From: Thiobacter sp. AK1
Lineage (GTDB): Bacteria > Pseudomonadota > Gammaproteobacteria > Burkholderiales > Thiobacteraceae
Direction of reading: 5' to 3'
Assembly (NCBI RefSeq): GCF_039822265.1
Contig: NZ_JBAJEX010000002.1
Span: forward strand, 248,001 to 312,000
DNA length: 64,000 nucleotides
Made by a program: the position numbers and the translations under genes. The notes under the pieces were generated by a model. That model had not been told where the DNA came from, searched no databases, and saw only the letters and a program-made list of their open reading frames with translations. This document shows, piece after piece, positions 9,583-18,275 of the stretch. Every line of letters starts with the position of its first letter. Positions within the stretch are counted from its first letter, which is position 1.

Positions 9583-9641
9583 TTAAACCAAAACTTTATA
9601 AATGCCCCTAACCAGGGGCAACAGTCAAAGGGGTTTCCGCC

Positions 9642-10715
9642 TTGTTATCGAACCTCCTTCAAGCCAAGTCGCCTCCCCTCATCGGCGTGGACATCAGCTC
9701 CTCGGCGGTGAAGATGGTGGAGATCGAGGAGGCTGGAAAAAATCTATACCGCGTGGAGCGCTATGCCATCGAGCCTCTGCCCAAGGACGCGGTTACCGAT
9801 GGCAACATCATGAACCTGGACGCCGTGGCGGAAACCCTGCGGCGCGCCTGGAAGCGCATGGGCACGCGGGTGAAGAACGTGGCGCTGGCGCTGCCATCGG
9901 CGGCGGTAATCACCAAGAAGATCATCGCCCCCGCCGGCCTGCGCGAGGAAGAAATGGAAGTGCAGGTGGAGGCGGAAGCCAACCAATACATCCCCTTCGC
10001 GCTGGACGAGGTAAACCTGGACTTCCAGGTGCTCGGCCCAGCCCCCAGCGGCCCGGAAGAAGTGGAAGTGCTGATCGCGGCCGCGCGCAAGGAAAAAGTC
10101 GAAGACCGCGTGGCGGCGGCGGAGAGCGCGGGCCTCAAAGCCGTCGTGATGGACGTGGATGCTTACGCCACGCTCACCGCCTATGAGTTGATCGCGCAAC
10201 AGCTGCCCAATGGTGGCCGCGGGCAAACGGTGGCCATCGTGGACATTGGCGCGGCCATGATGCACATCAATGTTGTGCACGACAGCCAGCCCATCTATTT
10301 GCGTGAGCAGACCTTCGGCGGCAACCAGCTCACCCAGGAGATTCAGCGCCGCTACAGCCTCTCCGCCGAGGAAGCGGAAATGGCCAAGCGTCAGGGCGGG
10401 CTGCCGGAAAGCTACGAGGCCGAGGTTTTGCAACCCTTCATGGATACCCTGGCGCTGGAAGTGGCGCGTGCCATGCAGTTTTTCTTTTCCTCCAGCCAGT
10501 TCAGCCACGTGGATCACATCCTGCTGGGCGGCGGCTGCGCCCTGCTGCCGGGCCTGGATGAGATCGTCGCCAACCGCACCCAGGTGAGCACCATGATCGC
10601 CAACCCCTTCGCGAACATGGCACTGTCCTCGCGCATCAAACCGCGCCAGCTCACCCTGGAGGCACCCGCCCTGCTGGTGGCCTGTGGGCTGGCCATGCGG
10701 AGGTTCGACCAATGA
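9642..10715 (+). CDS. pilM: Type IV pilus inner-membrane platform protein PilM
   Basis: This 357-residue actin-like (FtsA-fold) cytoplasmic protein binds the PilN tail and links the pilus motors to the alignment complex. The N-terminus carries the nucleotide-binding signature LIGVDISSSAVKMVEI, and further phosphate and adenosine segments appear as VAIVDIGAAMMHI and LLGGGCALLPGL. The start is TTG at 9642, placed by homology and by an AAAGGGG ribosome-binding site about 9 nt upstream; no ATG fits. It is the first gene of pilMNOPQ and overlaps pilN by 4 bp (ATGA). Confidence 0.95.
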   Translation: MLSNLLQAKSPPLIGVDISSSAVKMVEIEEAGKNLYRVERYAIEPLPKDAVTDGNIMNLDAVAETLRRAWKRMGTRVKNVALALPSAAVITKKIIAPAGLREEEMEVQVEAEANQYIPFALDEVNLDFQVLGPAPSGPEEVEVLIAAARKEKVEDRVAAAESAGLKAVVMDVDAYATLTAYELIAQQLPNGGRGQTVAIVDIGAAMMHINVVHDSQPIYLREQTFGGNQLTQEIQRRYSLSAEEAEMAKRQGGLPESYEAEVLQPFMDTLALEVARAMQFFFSSSQFSHVDHILLGGGCALLPGLDEIVANRTQVSTMIANPFANMALSSRIKPRQLTLEAPALLVACGLAMRRFDQ

Positions 10716-11308
10716 TCCGCATCAACCTCCTGCCCCACCGGGAAGCCAAGCGCAAGGCGCGCCAGCAGCAGATGATCGTCATCTCGGCCGGGGTGGCGAT
10801 CCTGGGCGTATTGAGCGTATTCGCCGGTTCCCTGGTGATCGGCACCCTGATCGACCGCCAGGAAGAAAACAATCGCTATCTCAAATCCGAGATCGCGAAG
10901 CTCGACAAGGACATCCAGGAAATCAGGAGCCTCAAAGAAAAGACCCAGCTTCTGCTGGACCGCAAGAAGGTGGTGGAGGAACTCCAGGCCGGGCGGGCCA
11001 CCGCCGTGCGCCTGTTGGACCAGATGGTGCGCCAGCTGCCACCCGGCATGTATCTCAAGGCCATCAAGCAGACCGGCCAGAAGGTCAACATCCAGGGCTA
11101 TACCCAATCCAATGCCCGCGTCTCCACCCTGATGCGCAACCTGGAAGCCTCACCCTGGCTAGAAAACCCGCAACTGGTGGAGATCAAGGCGGTCACGGTG
11201 AACAACGTCCGGGCCAACGAGTTCTCCCTCGATGTCACCCTGTCCGCGCCGCAGCCTGCCGGTGGCGAGCCAAACAAGGACACCCAAGCCAAGGATAAGC
11301 GGTCATGA
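10712..11308 (+). CDS. pilN: Type IV pilus alignment protein PilN
   Basis: This 198-residue bitopic inner-membrane protein has a short cytoplasmic N-terminus with the PilM-binding motif INLLPHR at residues 3-9. A single transmembrane segment follows (about residues 22-45), then a coiled coil and a small periplasmic ferredoxin-like domain that pairs with PilO. It overlaps pilM and pilO by 4 bp each, which points to coupled translation of a stoichiometric complex. The length is typical. Confidence 0.94.
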   Translation: MIRINLLPHREAKRKARQQQMIVISAGVAILGVLSVFAGSLVIGTLIDRQEENNRYLKSEIAKLDKDIQEIRSLKEKTQLLLDRKKVVEELQAGRATAVRLLDQMVRQLPPGMYLKAIKQTGQKVNIQGYTQSNARVSTLMRNLEASPWLENPQLVEIKAVTVNNVRANEFSLDVTLSAPQPAGGEPNKDTQAKDKRS

Positions 11309-11943
11309 GCCTGGTCGACGACATCAACAAGCTCAACCTGAAGGAAATCGGTATCTGGCCGGTGCCCTTCAAGATCGCCGCCATGGTGATCCTATATGCA
11401 CTGATCGTGACTGGCGGCTATTTCCTGGTGTGGAGCGATGAACTCGCCAACCTGGATCGGGCGCGCCAGGAGGAACAGAAGCTGCGCAGCGAATTCCTGG
11501 ACAAGAAAAAACAGGCGGTCAACTTGGACCTCTATCGGCAGCAGCTCGCGGAGGTCGAGCAGTCTTTCGGCGCCCTGGTGCGGCAGTTGCCCAATAAATC
11601 AGAAATGGACGCGCTGATCACCGACATCAACCAGGCGGGGCTAGGGCGGGGGCTGGAATTCGAATTGTTCAAGCCCGGGCAGGAGACCATCAAGGGGGAG
11701 ATCGCCGAGCTGCCCATCGCCATCAAGGTCACCGGCGATTATCACGACCTGGGGCGCTTCGCCAGTGACCTCGCCCAGCTGCCGCGCATCGTCAACCTGC
11801 GTGACATCTCCATTTATCCCAACAAGGACGGCAAGCTGGTGATGGAAGCCACCGCCGTCACCTACCGCTATCTGGACGAAGAGGAGCTTGCCGCCCAGCG
11901 CAAGGCCCAGCGCGAGGCCAAGCAGAAAGGGGGCCGCAAATGA
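11305..11943 (+). CDS. pilO: Type IV pilus alignment protein PilO
   Basis: This 212-residue partner of PilN has one transmembrane helix near residues 24-44 and a coiled-coil stretch rich in Glu, Lys and Gln (about 50-95). The periplasmic domain ends in a basic tail (RKAQREAKQKGGRK). PilN and PilO form heterodimers that connect PilM in the cytoplasm to PilP and the PilQ secretin. It overlaps both pilN and pilP by 4 bp. Size and order match pilO of other type IVa systems. Confidence 0.94.
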   Translation: MSLVDDINKLNLKEIGIWPVPFKIAAMVILYALIVTGGYFLVWSDELANLDRARQEEQKLRSEFLDKKKQAVNLDLYRQQLAEVEQSFGALVRQLPNKSEMDALITDINQAGLGRGLEFELFKPGQETIKGEIAELPIAIKVTGDYHDLGRFASDLAQLPRIVNLRDISIYPNKDGKLVMEATAVTYRYLDEEELAAQRKAQREAKQKGGRK

Positions 11944-12464
11944 GGCGCCTGGTCATGCTCTTTCTGCCGCTCATGTTGGCCGCCTGCGGCGGCGGCGCGG
12001 ACGACCCGCGCGAATTCGTGAAGAATGCTGGCAAGGACCTGCGTGGCAGAGTCGCGCCCCTGCCCGAAGTGAAGCCCTATGAGCCCTTCACCTACGAGGC
12101 GATGGATTTGCCAGACCCCTTCAAGCCGCGCAAGCTGGAACCGCCCAAGGGGAGCGGCGGCGGGCTGGCCCCCGACTTCAACCGGCCCAAGGAAGCCCTG
12201 GAGAACTATCCCCTGGAAAGCCTCAAGATGGTGGGCACGCTCAGCCAAGGCAAGATCACCTACGCCATCATCAAGACGCCGGACAACAGCCTCTACCGCG
12301 TCAAACCCGGCAATCACTTGGGCCAGAACTTCGGCATCATCACCCAGGTGACGGAAAGCGAAGTCAAGCTCACGGAAATCGTACAGGACAGCGGCGGCGA
12401 CTGGGTCGAGCGTCCCGCATCGCTCACCTTGAGCGAAGAGCCCGCGGCGCCGGCCAAGAAATAG
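11940..12464 (+). CDS. pilP: Type IV pilus lipoprotein PilP
   Basis: This 174-residue inner-membrane lipoprotein docks the PilN/PilO complex onto the periplasmic domains of PilQ. The signal peptide ends in the lipobox LAAC (Cys near residue 16) followed by a Gly-rich linker. A flexible Pro-rich stretch precedes the conserved beta domain (LKMVGTLSQGKITYAIIKT, then YRVKPGNHLGQNFG). It is fourth in pilMNOPQ and overlaps pilO by 4 bp. A 38-bp gap separates it from pilQ. Confidence 0.94.
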   Translation: MRRLVMLFLPLMLAACGGGADDPREFVKNAGKDLRGRVAPLPEVKPYEPFTYEAMDLPDPFKPRKLEPPKGSGGGLAPDFNRPKEALENYPLESLKMVGTLSQGKITYAIIKTPDNSLYRVKPGNHLGQNFGIITQVTESEVKLTEIVQDSGGDWVERPASLTLSEEPAAPAKK

Positions 12465-12502
12465 CCCGCAACCAACCCGAGATAAAACCTCAGAGGTGCA
12501 CT

Positions 12503-14656
12503 ATGAGCATACGGACCCTTCTCTCCCTCAAGCGCGTCGCGGACCTGTGCCCCCACGTGGTGGTCGCCCTCGCGTTCAGCCTGCTTTGCGCGCCATTTGT
12601 GGCGGCACAGGAAACCGAGGAAGCGGCCAGCAACAGCATCACCGCCATCGATTACACCGTGCTTCAGGGCGGCAAGCTGTTGCTCAAGGTCGGTCTGAAG
12701 CAGCCGCTCGCCAACCCGCCCGCCGGCTTCACCATCAACAACCCACCCCGCATCGCCCTCGATTTTCCGGACACCGCCAACGCCCTGGGCAAGAGCACCA
12801 TCAACGTGGGCGAAGGCGCGCTACGCAGCGTGAACGTGGTGCAATCCGGCAAGAAGACGCGGCTCGTGCTCAATCTCGCTCGCAACACGCCCTATGACAC
12901 CACCATCGAGGGCAACACCCTGGTGATCACCCTGCAAGGTGGTGCGCCCTCCGCCACGGTCGCGACGCGCACCACCCACTTCGCGGAAGACCGCGGCGGC
13001 AGCAGCCACAGCATCCGCGATGTGGACTTCCGCCGCGGCCGCAGCGGCGAGGGCCGCGTGGTGGTGGATCTGTCGGATCCCAACGTGGGGATTGACATCC
13101 GCCAGCAGGGCAAGAATCTCGTCATCGACCTGCTCAACACCACGGTGCCGAAGAACCTGGAGCGACGCATGGACGTGACCGATTTCGGCACGCCGGTCCT
13201 CACCGTCGATACCTTCCAGCAGGGCAGCACCGCGCGCATCGTGGTGGAACCCAAGGGCGAGTGGGAGCATTCCGCTTACCAGGCTGACCGCCAGTTCATC
13301 GTGGACATCAAACCGGTGCAGGAAGATCCCACGCGCCTTGGGCGCGGCAAGCGCTACACCGGCGAGAAACTCTCCCTCAACTTCCAGAACGTGGAAGTGC
13401 GGGCGGTGCTGCAAGTGATCGCCGACTTCACCGGGCTTAACATCATCACCAGCGACACCGTCACGGGCAACCTCACCCTGCGCCTGAAGGACGTGCCCTG
13501 GGACCAGGCGCTGGACATCATTCTGCAAAGCCGCGGGCTGTCCATGCGCAAAAATGGCAACGTGATCTGGATCGCCCCCACGGACGAGCTCGCCACCAAG
13601 GAGAAGCTGGAACTGGAAGCCAAGCAGCAGATTCTGGACCTCGAGCCCCTACACACCGAGACCTTCCATCTGCGCTTCCAGCGCGCGGAAAACTTCGTCA
13701 AGGTGCTCACCGACGAGAAGCAGCGCATCCTGTCCAAGCGGGGCAGCGCTGTCATCGATCCACGCACCAACACCCTGTTCATCCAGGACACGCCCTCCAA
13801 GATGGAGGAAATCCGCCGCCTGATCGATCAGGTGGATGTGCCGGTGAAGCAGGTGATGATCGAGTCGCGCATCGTCGAAGCCCAGGACAGCTTCGCCAAG
13901 AATCTGGGCGCGCGGCTGGGCGTCTATGACAAGACGGGCAATGGTTGGCCGGTCTCCAGTGGGGGCCAGACCCGCCTCACCCCCGGTGGCAGCATCGACG
14001 CCACCGGCAGTGCCACGGGCCAGTTCACGACGACACCCCAGGTCCCGGACACCCTCAATGTCAACATGGCGGCGGCCAAAGTCGCCGGCTTCAACCCGGG
14101 GAGCATCGCCATCACGCTGTTCCGCTCCGGGGTCGCGCGCTTCCTCAACCTGGAGCTCACGGCACTACAGTCCGATGGTCGGGGCAAGATCATTTCCAAT
14201 CCCCGGGTGGTGACGGCGGATCAGGTGGAGGCCACCATCGAGCAGGGCACGGAAATCGCCTACCAGCAGGCCACCAGCAGCGGTGCCACGGCGGTGCAGT
14301 TCAAGAAGGCGGTGCTCTCCCTGAAGGTGAAGCCCCAAATCACGCCGGACGACAACGTCATCATGGACATCAAGGTGAACAAGGATTCGCCCAATTTTGA
14401 TCGGATCGTGGCCGGCGTGCCCCCGATCGACACCAAGCAGATCAGCACCCAGGTGCTGGTGGAAAACGGCGGCACCGTGGCCATTGGTGGGATCTACACC
14501 CAGGATGAGTCAGAACGCATCACCAAGGTGCCCCTGTTCGGCGACATTCCGGTGCTGGGCCATCTGTTCCGCAACACGAGCAAGCAGGACAACAAGACGG
14601 AGCTTTTGATCTTCGTCACCCCGCGCATCCTCAAGGACAGCTTGAACCTGCGCTGA
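12503..14656 (+). CDS. pilQ: Type IV pilus secretin PilQ
   Basis: This 717-residue protein forms the outer-membrane channel through which the pilus passes. A signal peptide ends near residue 35 (FVAAQ). Two AMIN peptidoglycan-binding domains follow (about 45-140 and 160-255), then a secretin short N-terminal domain (LSLNFQNVEVRAVLQVIADF), an N1 domain (ETFHLRFQRAENFVKVL) and the C-terminal secretin pore (VATIEQGTEIAYQ, ending VTPRILKD). All parts expected of PilQ are present and the length is normal. A stem-loop follows the stop codon. Confidence 0.95.
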   Translation: MSIRTLLSLKRVADLCPHVVVALAFSLLCAPFVAAQETEEAASNSITAIDYTVLQGGKLLLKVGLKQPLANPPAGFTINNPPRIALDFPDTANALGKSTINVGEGALRSVNVVQSGKKTRLVLNLARNTPYDTTIEGNTLVITLQGGAPSATVATRTTHFAEDRGGSSHSIRDVDFRRGRSGEGRVVVDLSDPNVGIDIRQQGKNLVIDLLNTTVPKNLERRMDVTDFGTPVLTVDTFQQGSTARIVVEPKGEWEHSAYQADRQFIVDIKPVQEDPTRLGRGKRYTGEKLSLNFQNVEVRAVLQVIADFTGLNIITSDTVTGNLTLRLKDVPWDQALDIILQSRGLSMRKNGNVIWIAPTDELATKEKLELEAKQQILDLEPLHTETFHLRFQRAENFVKVLTDEKQRILSKRGSAVIDPRTNTLFIQDTPSKMEEIRRLIDQVDVPVKQVMIESRIVEAQDSFAKNLGARLGVYDKTGNGWPVSSGGQTRLTPGGSIDATGSATGQFTTTPQVPDTLNVNMAAAKVAGFNPGSIAITLFRSGVARFLNLELTALQSDGRGKIISNPRVVTADQVEATIEQGTEIAYQQATSSGATAVQFKKAVLSLKVKPQITPDDNVIMDIKVNKDSPNFDRIVAGVPPIDTKQISTQVLVENGGTVAIGGIYTQDESERITKVPLFGDIPVLGHLFRNTSKQDNKTELLIFVTPRILKDSLNLR

Positions 14657-14662
14657 TTGCCG

Positions 14663-14692
14663 CCCGCCTTTCCTTTGGAGGGCGGGGCTTTT
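14663..14692 (+). terminator. Stem-loop terminator after pilQ
   Basis: Bases 14663-14672 can pair with 14677-14686 (10 pairs, two of them G-U) around a 4-base loop, followed by GCTTTT. It begins 7 bases after the pilQ stop. With only four Ts it may be partial, letting some transcription reach aroK. Confidence 0.55.
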
Positions 14693-14699
14693 CCGCTAG

Positions 14700-14741
14700 A
14701 ATTGCCCGTCATGCGTGCTGCCAAACACATGACGGGCAATT
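14700..14741. repeat. Perfect 14-bp inverted repeat spanning the aroK start region
   Basis: Bases 14700-14713 and 14728-14741 are exact reverse complements (arm AATTGCCCGTCATG) around a 14-base loop. Each arm carries one of the two possible aroK ATG codons (14711 and 14729). It can act as a DNA operator or as an RNA hairpin that hides the start codon. Confidence 0.75.
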
Positions 14742-15277
14742 TGTTTCTGGTTGGCCCGATGGGTGCGGGCAAGACCACCGTGGGCCGTGCGCTCGCCCGT
14801 CATCTCCAGAAAACCTTCATCGATGCCGACCAGGAGTTGGAGCGCCACACCGGCGTGCGCATCCCCGTCATCTTCGAGTTGGAGGGCGAAGAAGGCTTCC
14901 GGCGGCGCGAAGCCGACCTGCTCCGGGAGCTGGTCAGTCGGCGCGACATCGTGCTGGCCACCGGCGGCGGCGCGGTGTTGCGGGAGGAAAACCGGGCGGC
15001 GCTCGCGGCAAACGGCATCGTCATCTACCTGAAGGCGAGTGTGGACGATTTGTGGGCACGCACACGCCACGATCGCAACCGGCCCCTGCTGCAGACCGCC
15101 GACCCGCGCGCCAAACTCGCCGAACTTTTGCAACAGCGCGACCCTCTGTATCGCGAGATCGCCGACATCGTCGTCACCTCCGGCCAGCAAAGCGTGCACC
15201 AGGTGGTGCGTGAAATCGAACAGAAACTGGCGGCCCTCGCGGCCGCGCCCACCGCCCATGCAAACACTCACGGTTGA
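14711..15277 (+). CDS. aroK: Shikimate kinase
   Basis: The enzyme phosphorylates shikimate with ATP in the chorismate pathway. The P-loop is GPMGAGKTT, the shikimate-binding segment [11 protein letters not shown] follows it, and [16 protein letters not shown] and RNRPLL complete the family set. ATG 14711 gives 188 residues; ATG 14729 gives 182 and matches the usual N-terminus (MTGNLFLVG) equally well. A TTG immediately after the pilQ stop is also in frame but would read through the terminator hairpin. Neither ATG has a clear ribosome-binding site, and both lie in the arms of a 14-bp inverted repeat. It overlaps aroB by 20 bp. Confidence 0.92.
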   Translation: MRAAKHMTGNLFLVGPMGAGKTTVGRALARHLQKTFIDADQELERHTGVRIPVIFELEGEEGFRRREADLLRELVSRRDIVLATGGGAVLREENRAALAANGIVIYLKASVDDLWARTRHDRNRPLLQTADPRAKLAELLQQRDPLYREIADIVVTSGQQSVHQVVREIEQKLAALAAAPTAHANTHG

Positions 15278-16346
15278 CCTCGGGGCGCGCAGCTATCCCA
15301 TCCACGTGGGCGCAGGCCTGATCGGGCGTGCCGAGCTGATCCTGCCCCATCTGCCCATGCCGCGGGTCGCCATCGTGACCAACAGCACGGTGGGGCCCCT
15401 CTATCTGGACACCCTGCGCGCGGCCCTGGAAGACGCCGGCGTGAGCGTGTTGCCCATCGTCGTTCCGGATGGCGAACAATACAAAAATGCCGAGACACTG
15501 GGGCACATCTATGACGCGCTGCTTGCGGCGCGCATGGAACGCAAAGGCACCCTGATCGCCCTGGGGGGCGGGGTCATCGGCGATCTCACGGGCTTCGCCG
15601 CCGCCACCTATCTGCGCGGCGTGCCCTTCATCCAGGTGCCCACGACCTTACTTGCCCAGGTGGACTCCTCCGTGGGGGGCAAGACCGGCATCAATCACCC
15701 CCTGGGCAAGAATATGATCGGCGCCTTCTACCAGCCGCGTCTGGTGCTGGCCGATACCGACACCCTCGACACCCTGCCCGACCGGGAGCTCTCCGCAGGC
15801 CTGGCGGAAGTGATCAAATACGGTCTGATTCGCGATGCGGCATTTTTTGCCTGGCTGGAAGAGAACATGGAACGCTTGTTGGCACGCGATGGCGAGGCTC
15901 TCACTTTCGCCATCCTGCGATCCTGCCGCAACAAGGCGGAGGTGGTGGCGGCAGACGAACGGGAAGGCGGCCTGCGCGCCATCCTCAACCTGGGCCACAC
16001 CTTCGGTCACGCCATCGAGGCGGGGCTGGGCTATGGCGTCTGGCTGCACGGGGAGGCCGTGGCGGCAGGCATGGTGCTGGCGGCGGATCTCTCCAGGCGC
16101 CTGGGCTGGCTCACGGTCGCCGAAGTCGAGCGGGTTCGCCGCTTGGTACGCCGCGCGCGCCTGCCCGATCGCGCCCCCGATCTGGGGCTTCCCCGCTACC
16201 AGGCCTTGATGGGGCTGGACAAGAAAGTCGAAGGTGGGCGGGTGCGCTTCGTGCTGCTCAAGCGCCTCGGGGAGGCAGTGGTCACGGCAGACGTGCCCGA
16301 GGCGTTAGCTGCCGCGACCATCGAGGAAAATGTCGCGTCCGTCTGA
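15258..16346 (+). CDS. aroB: 3-dehydroquinate synthase
   Basis: This 362-residue cytoplasmic enzyme turns 3-deoxy-D-arabino-heptulosonate 7-phosphate into 3-dehydroquinate using NAD+ and a divalent metal. The NAD-binding glycine-rich segment [11 protein letters not shown], the substrate loop [13 protein letters not shown] and the metal-binding region (GLAEVIKYG, then [11 protein letters not shown]) are present. The ATG at 15258 lies inside the end of aroK and gives a normal length. A longer frame from 15039 is shadow of aroK. The pair aroK-aroB next to the pil operon is a common proteobacterial arrangement. The 3' end overlaps the dgt-like gene by 17 bp. Confidence 0.96.
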   Translation: MQTLTVDLGARSYPIHVGAGLIGRAELILPHLPMPRVAIVTNSTVGPLYLDTLRAALEDAGVSVLPIVVPDGEQYKNAETLGHIYDALLAARMERKGTLIALGGGVIGDLTGFAAATYLRGVPFIQVPTTLLAQVDSSVGGKTGINHPLGKNMIGAFYQPRLVLADTDTLDTLPDRELSAGLAEVIKYGLIRDAAFFAWLEENMERLLARDGEALTFAILRSCRNKAEVVAADEREGGLRAILNLGHTFGHAIEAGLGYGVWLHGEAVAAGMVLAADLSRRLGWLTVAEVERVRRLVRRARLPDRAPDLGLPRYQALMGLDKKVEGGRVRFVLLKRLGEAVVTADVPEALAAATIEENVASV

Positions 16347-17475
16347 TTTCCCAGGGGGGGAGCGGGCCCCCTATGCCGCGCATCCGGCGCAGAGCCGGGG
16401 TCGTCGGTATCCGGAGATGCCGCCAGCGGGGCGCACCGAGTTCCAGCGCGACCGGGATCGCATCATTCATTCCACCGCCTTTCGCCGCTTGGAATACAAA
16501 ACCCAGGTGTTCGTGAACCACGAGGGCGACCTGTTCCGCACTCGCTTGACCCACAGCCTGGAGGTGGCGCAAATCGGTCGAGCCATCGCCCGTAGCCTGC
16601 GGCTGGATCAGGATCTGGTGGAAGCCATCGCCCTCGCCCACGACCTGGGCCACACCCCTTTCGGCCACACCGGGCAGGACGCGCTCAATGCCTGCATGCG
16701 CGACTATGGTGGCTTCGAGCACAACCTGCAGTCTTTGCGCGTGGTGGACGTGCTGGAGGAACGCTACGCCGAATTCGATGGCTTAAACCTCACCTTCGAG
16801 ACGCGCGAAGGCATTCTCAAGCACTGCTCGCCGATGAAGGCGCAGGAACTGGGAGAAATCGGCGAGCGCTTCCTCACACGTCGCCAACCCTCGCTGGAAG
16901 CTCAGGTAGCGAATCTCGCCGACGAGATCGCCTACAACAACCACGATGTGGACGATGGCCTGCGCTCCGGACTCATCACTCTAGAGGAACTGTCAGAGGT
17001 GACGGTGTTCGCGCGCCACCTGGACGAAGTGAAGCGGCGCTATCCCAATCTCACCGGCCGGCGCGTCATCCACGAGACGGTGCGGCGCATGATCAATACC
17101 CTGATCCTCGATCTGGTGGAACACAGTAGCCGCAACCTGGCCGAGCTGGCGCCGGCGTCCATCGAGGAGGTGCGCGCCGCGCCGCCACTCATTGGCTTCA
17201 GTCCTGCCATTCGGGCCGAGCAGCAAGAACTCAAACAATTTTTGCGCACTCGGCTCTACCAGCACTACCGCGTCAACCGCATGAGCCGCAAGGCGCGGCG
17301 CATCATCACCGCGCTGTTCGAAGCCTTCATGGACGATCCGCGCCTGCTGCCGCCCGAGCACCAGGAAAAGGCCCGGCGCGACAAAGCACGCGCCATCGCC
17401 GACTACATCGCCGGCATGACCGACCGTTACGCCATGAAGGAATACCATCGCCTGTTCTCGGTCGAGGCCATATGA
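16330..17475 (+). CDS. Deoxyguanosinetriphosphate triphosphohydrolase-like protein (HD domain)
   Basis: This 381-residue HD-superfamily protein probably hydrolyses dNTPs to deoxynucleosides and triphosphate. The metal-binding HD residues lie in [13 protein letters not shown] and [15 protein letters not shown], and [16 protein letters not shown] supplies the later Asp. It matches the shorter dGTPase-like group (about 380 residues), not the 505-residue E. coli Dgt. It overlaps aroB upstream and, by 4 bp, the DamX-like gene downstream, so it belongs to the aro transcript. Substrate preference cannot be read from the sequence. Confidence 0.9.
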   Translation: MSRPSDFPGGERAPYAAHPAQSRGRRYPEMPPAGRTEFQRDRDRIIHSTAFRRLEYKTQVFVNHEGDLFRTRLTHSLEVAQIGRAIARSLRLDQDLVEAIALAHDLGHTPFGHTGQDALNACMRDYGGFEHNLQSLRVVDVLEERYAEFDGLNLTFETREGILKHCSPMKAQELGEIGERFLTRRQPSLEAQVANLADEIAYNNHDVDDGLRSGLITLEELSEVTVFARHLDEVKRRYPNLTGRRVIHETVRRMINTLILDLVEHSSRNLAELAPASIEEVRAAPPLIGFSPAIRAEQQELKQFLRTRLYQHYRVNRMSRKARRIITALFEAFMDDPRLLPPEHQEKARRDKARAIADYIAGMTDRYAMKEYHRLFSVEAI

Positions 17476-18221
17476 GCGCGACCACAGTCGATCCCGCACA
17501 GCCTTTGTCCACCCACGCCTATCAGCGGGACATTCCACCTTCCGTGGCCGATGGCGTGGTGGCGCTGCTCGGTGAAGGCCGGCAGATCATCGTGGTGACC
17601 GGCAAGACGGATGGCCGCATGAGCGGCTTTCTCGCCGATCTTTGCCATGGCATTTCACGCCGAGGCACGCTTTTGCGCATCAAGGCGCCGCTGCCACCGG
17701 AGGCGTTCCATGCCGCGCTGGCGGCCCAGCTCAAGCTACCGGCGAGCGCAGTGCGCCTGCCGCTGCCGGCGCGTGTCGGTCGCCGACTGAGTGAGCCCGC
17801 GCCGCGCGGCCGCTTCGTGCTCCTGTGTGAAGGGGCGGACCGGTATGAAGACGCGACACTGGAAGCCATCCGCCAACTCAGCAATTATCCGCTGAGCATC
17901 GTCCTTACCGGCAGTCATCGTCTGCTGCGTCGCCTCGCCGACAGACGTCTTGCCCCCCTGCGTCAGCGCATCACCCACCGGCTGGCCCTCAACCGGAGCG
18001 GACCGCGGGTCAACCCCTTCTGGCTTACGCTGCTAATGTTGCTGGGAGGCGGCGGTGCGCTCATCTACAGCCTATGGACACCGCCACCGACAGGGGATGC
18101 GCCAGTCCACCCCATTTCCGCGCCTCAGGTCAGCAAGCCTGCACGCACACCGCAATCCGACATCGAGCATGGGCACGGACTGAAGCTGCGGTTGGAACGG
18201 GAACTATCCACCGGGACGTGA
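17472..18221 (+). CDS. DamX/ExeA-like single-pass membrane protein with a degenerate ATPase-like domain
   Basis: This 249-residue protein starts by a 4-bp overlap with dgt. Residues 30-175 resemble an ExeA/DamX AAA domain: [14 protein letters not shown] (41-54) sits where a P-loop is expected but lacks a proper GxxxxGK[ST], and [10 protein letters not shown] (114-123) resembles Walker B. One transmembrane helix lies at 183-202, followed by a short Pro-rich periplasmic tail. In E. coli damX follows aroB in the same way, but DamX has a C-terminal SPOR domain; none is visible here. A cell-division or envelope role is inferred from position only. Confidence 0.6.
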   Translation: MSATTVDPAQPLSTHAYQRDIPPSVADGVVALLGEGRQIIVVTGKTDGRMSGFLADLCHGISRRGTLLRIKAPLPPEAFHAALAAQLKLPASAVRLPLPARVGRRLSEPAPRGRFVLLCEGADRYEDATLEAIRQLSNYPLSIVLTGSHRLLRRLADRRLAPLRQRITHRLALNRSGPRVNPFWLTLLMLLGGGGALIYSLWTPPPTGDAPVHPISAPQVSKPARTPQSDIEHGHGLKLRLERELSTGT

Positions 18222-18275
18222 GTGCGTGTTCCCTTCGCCCGTCCCCGCGCGAAGAGAGCCCCAGCGAAATGTCGA

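Noticed and set aside
9744-10712. A 322-codon minus-strand frame opposite pilM
   Set aside because: Antisense shadow of a confidently identified pil gene; no ribosome-binding site or family resemblance.
14657-14710. In-frame extension of aroK to the TTG right after the pilQ stop
   Set aside because: It would run through the pilQ terminator stem and add residues absent from shikimate kinases.
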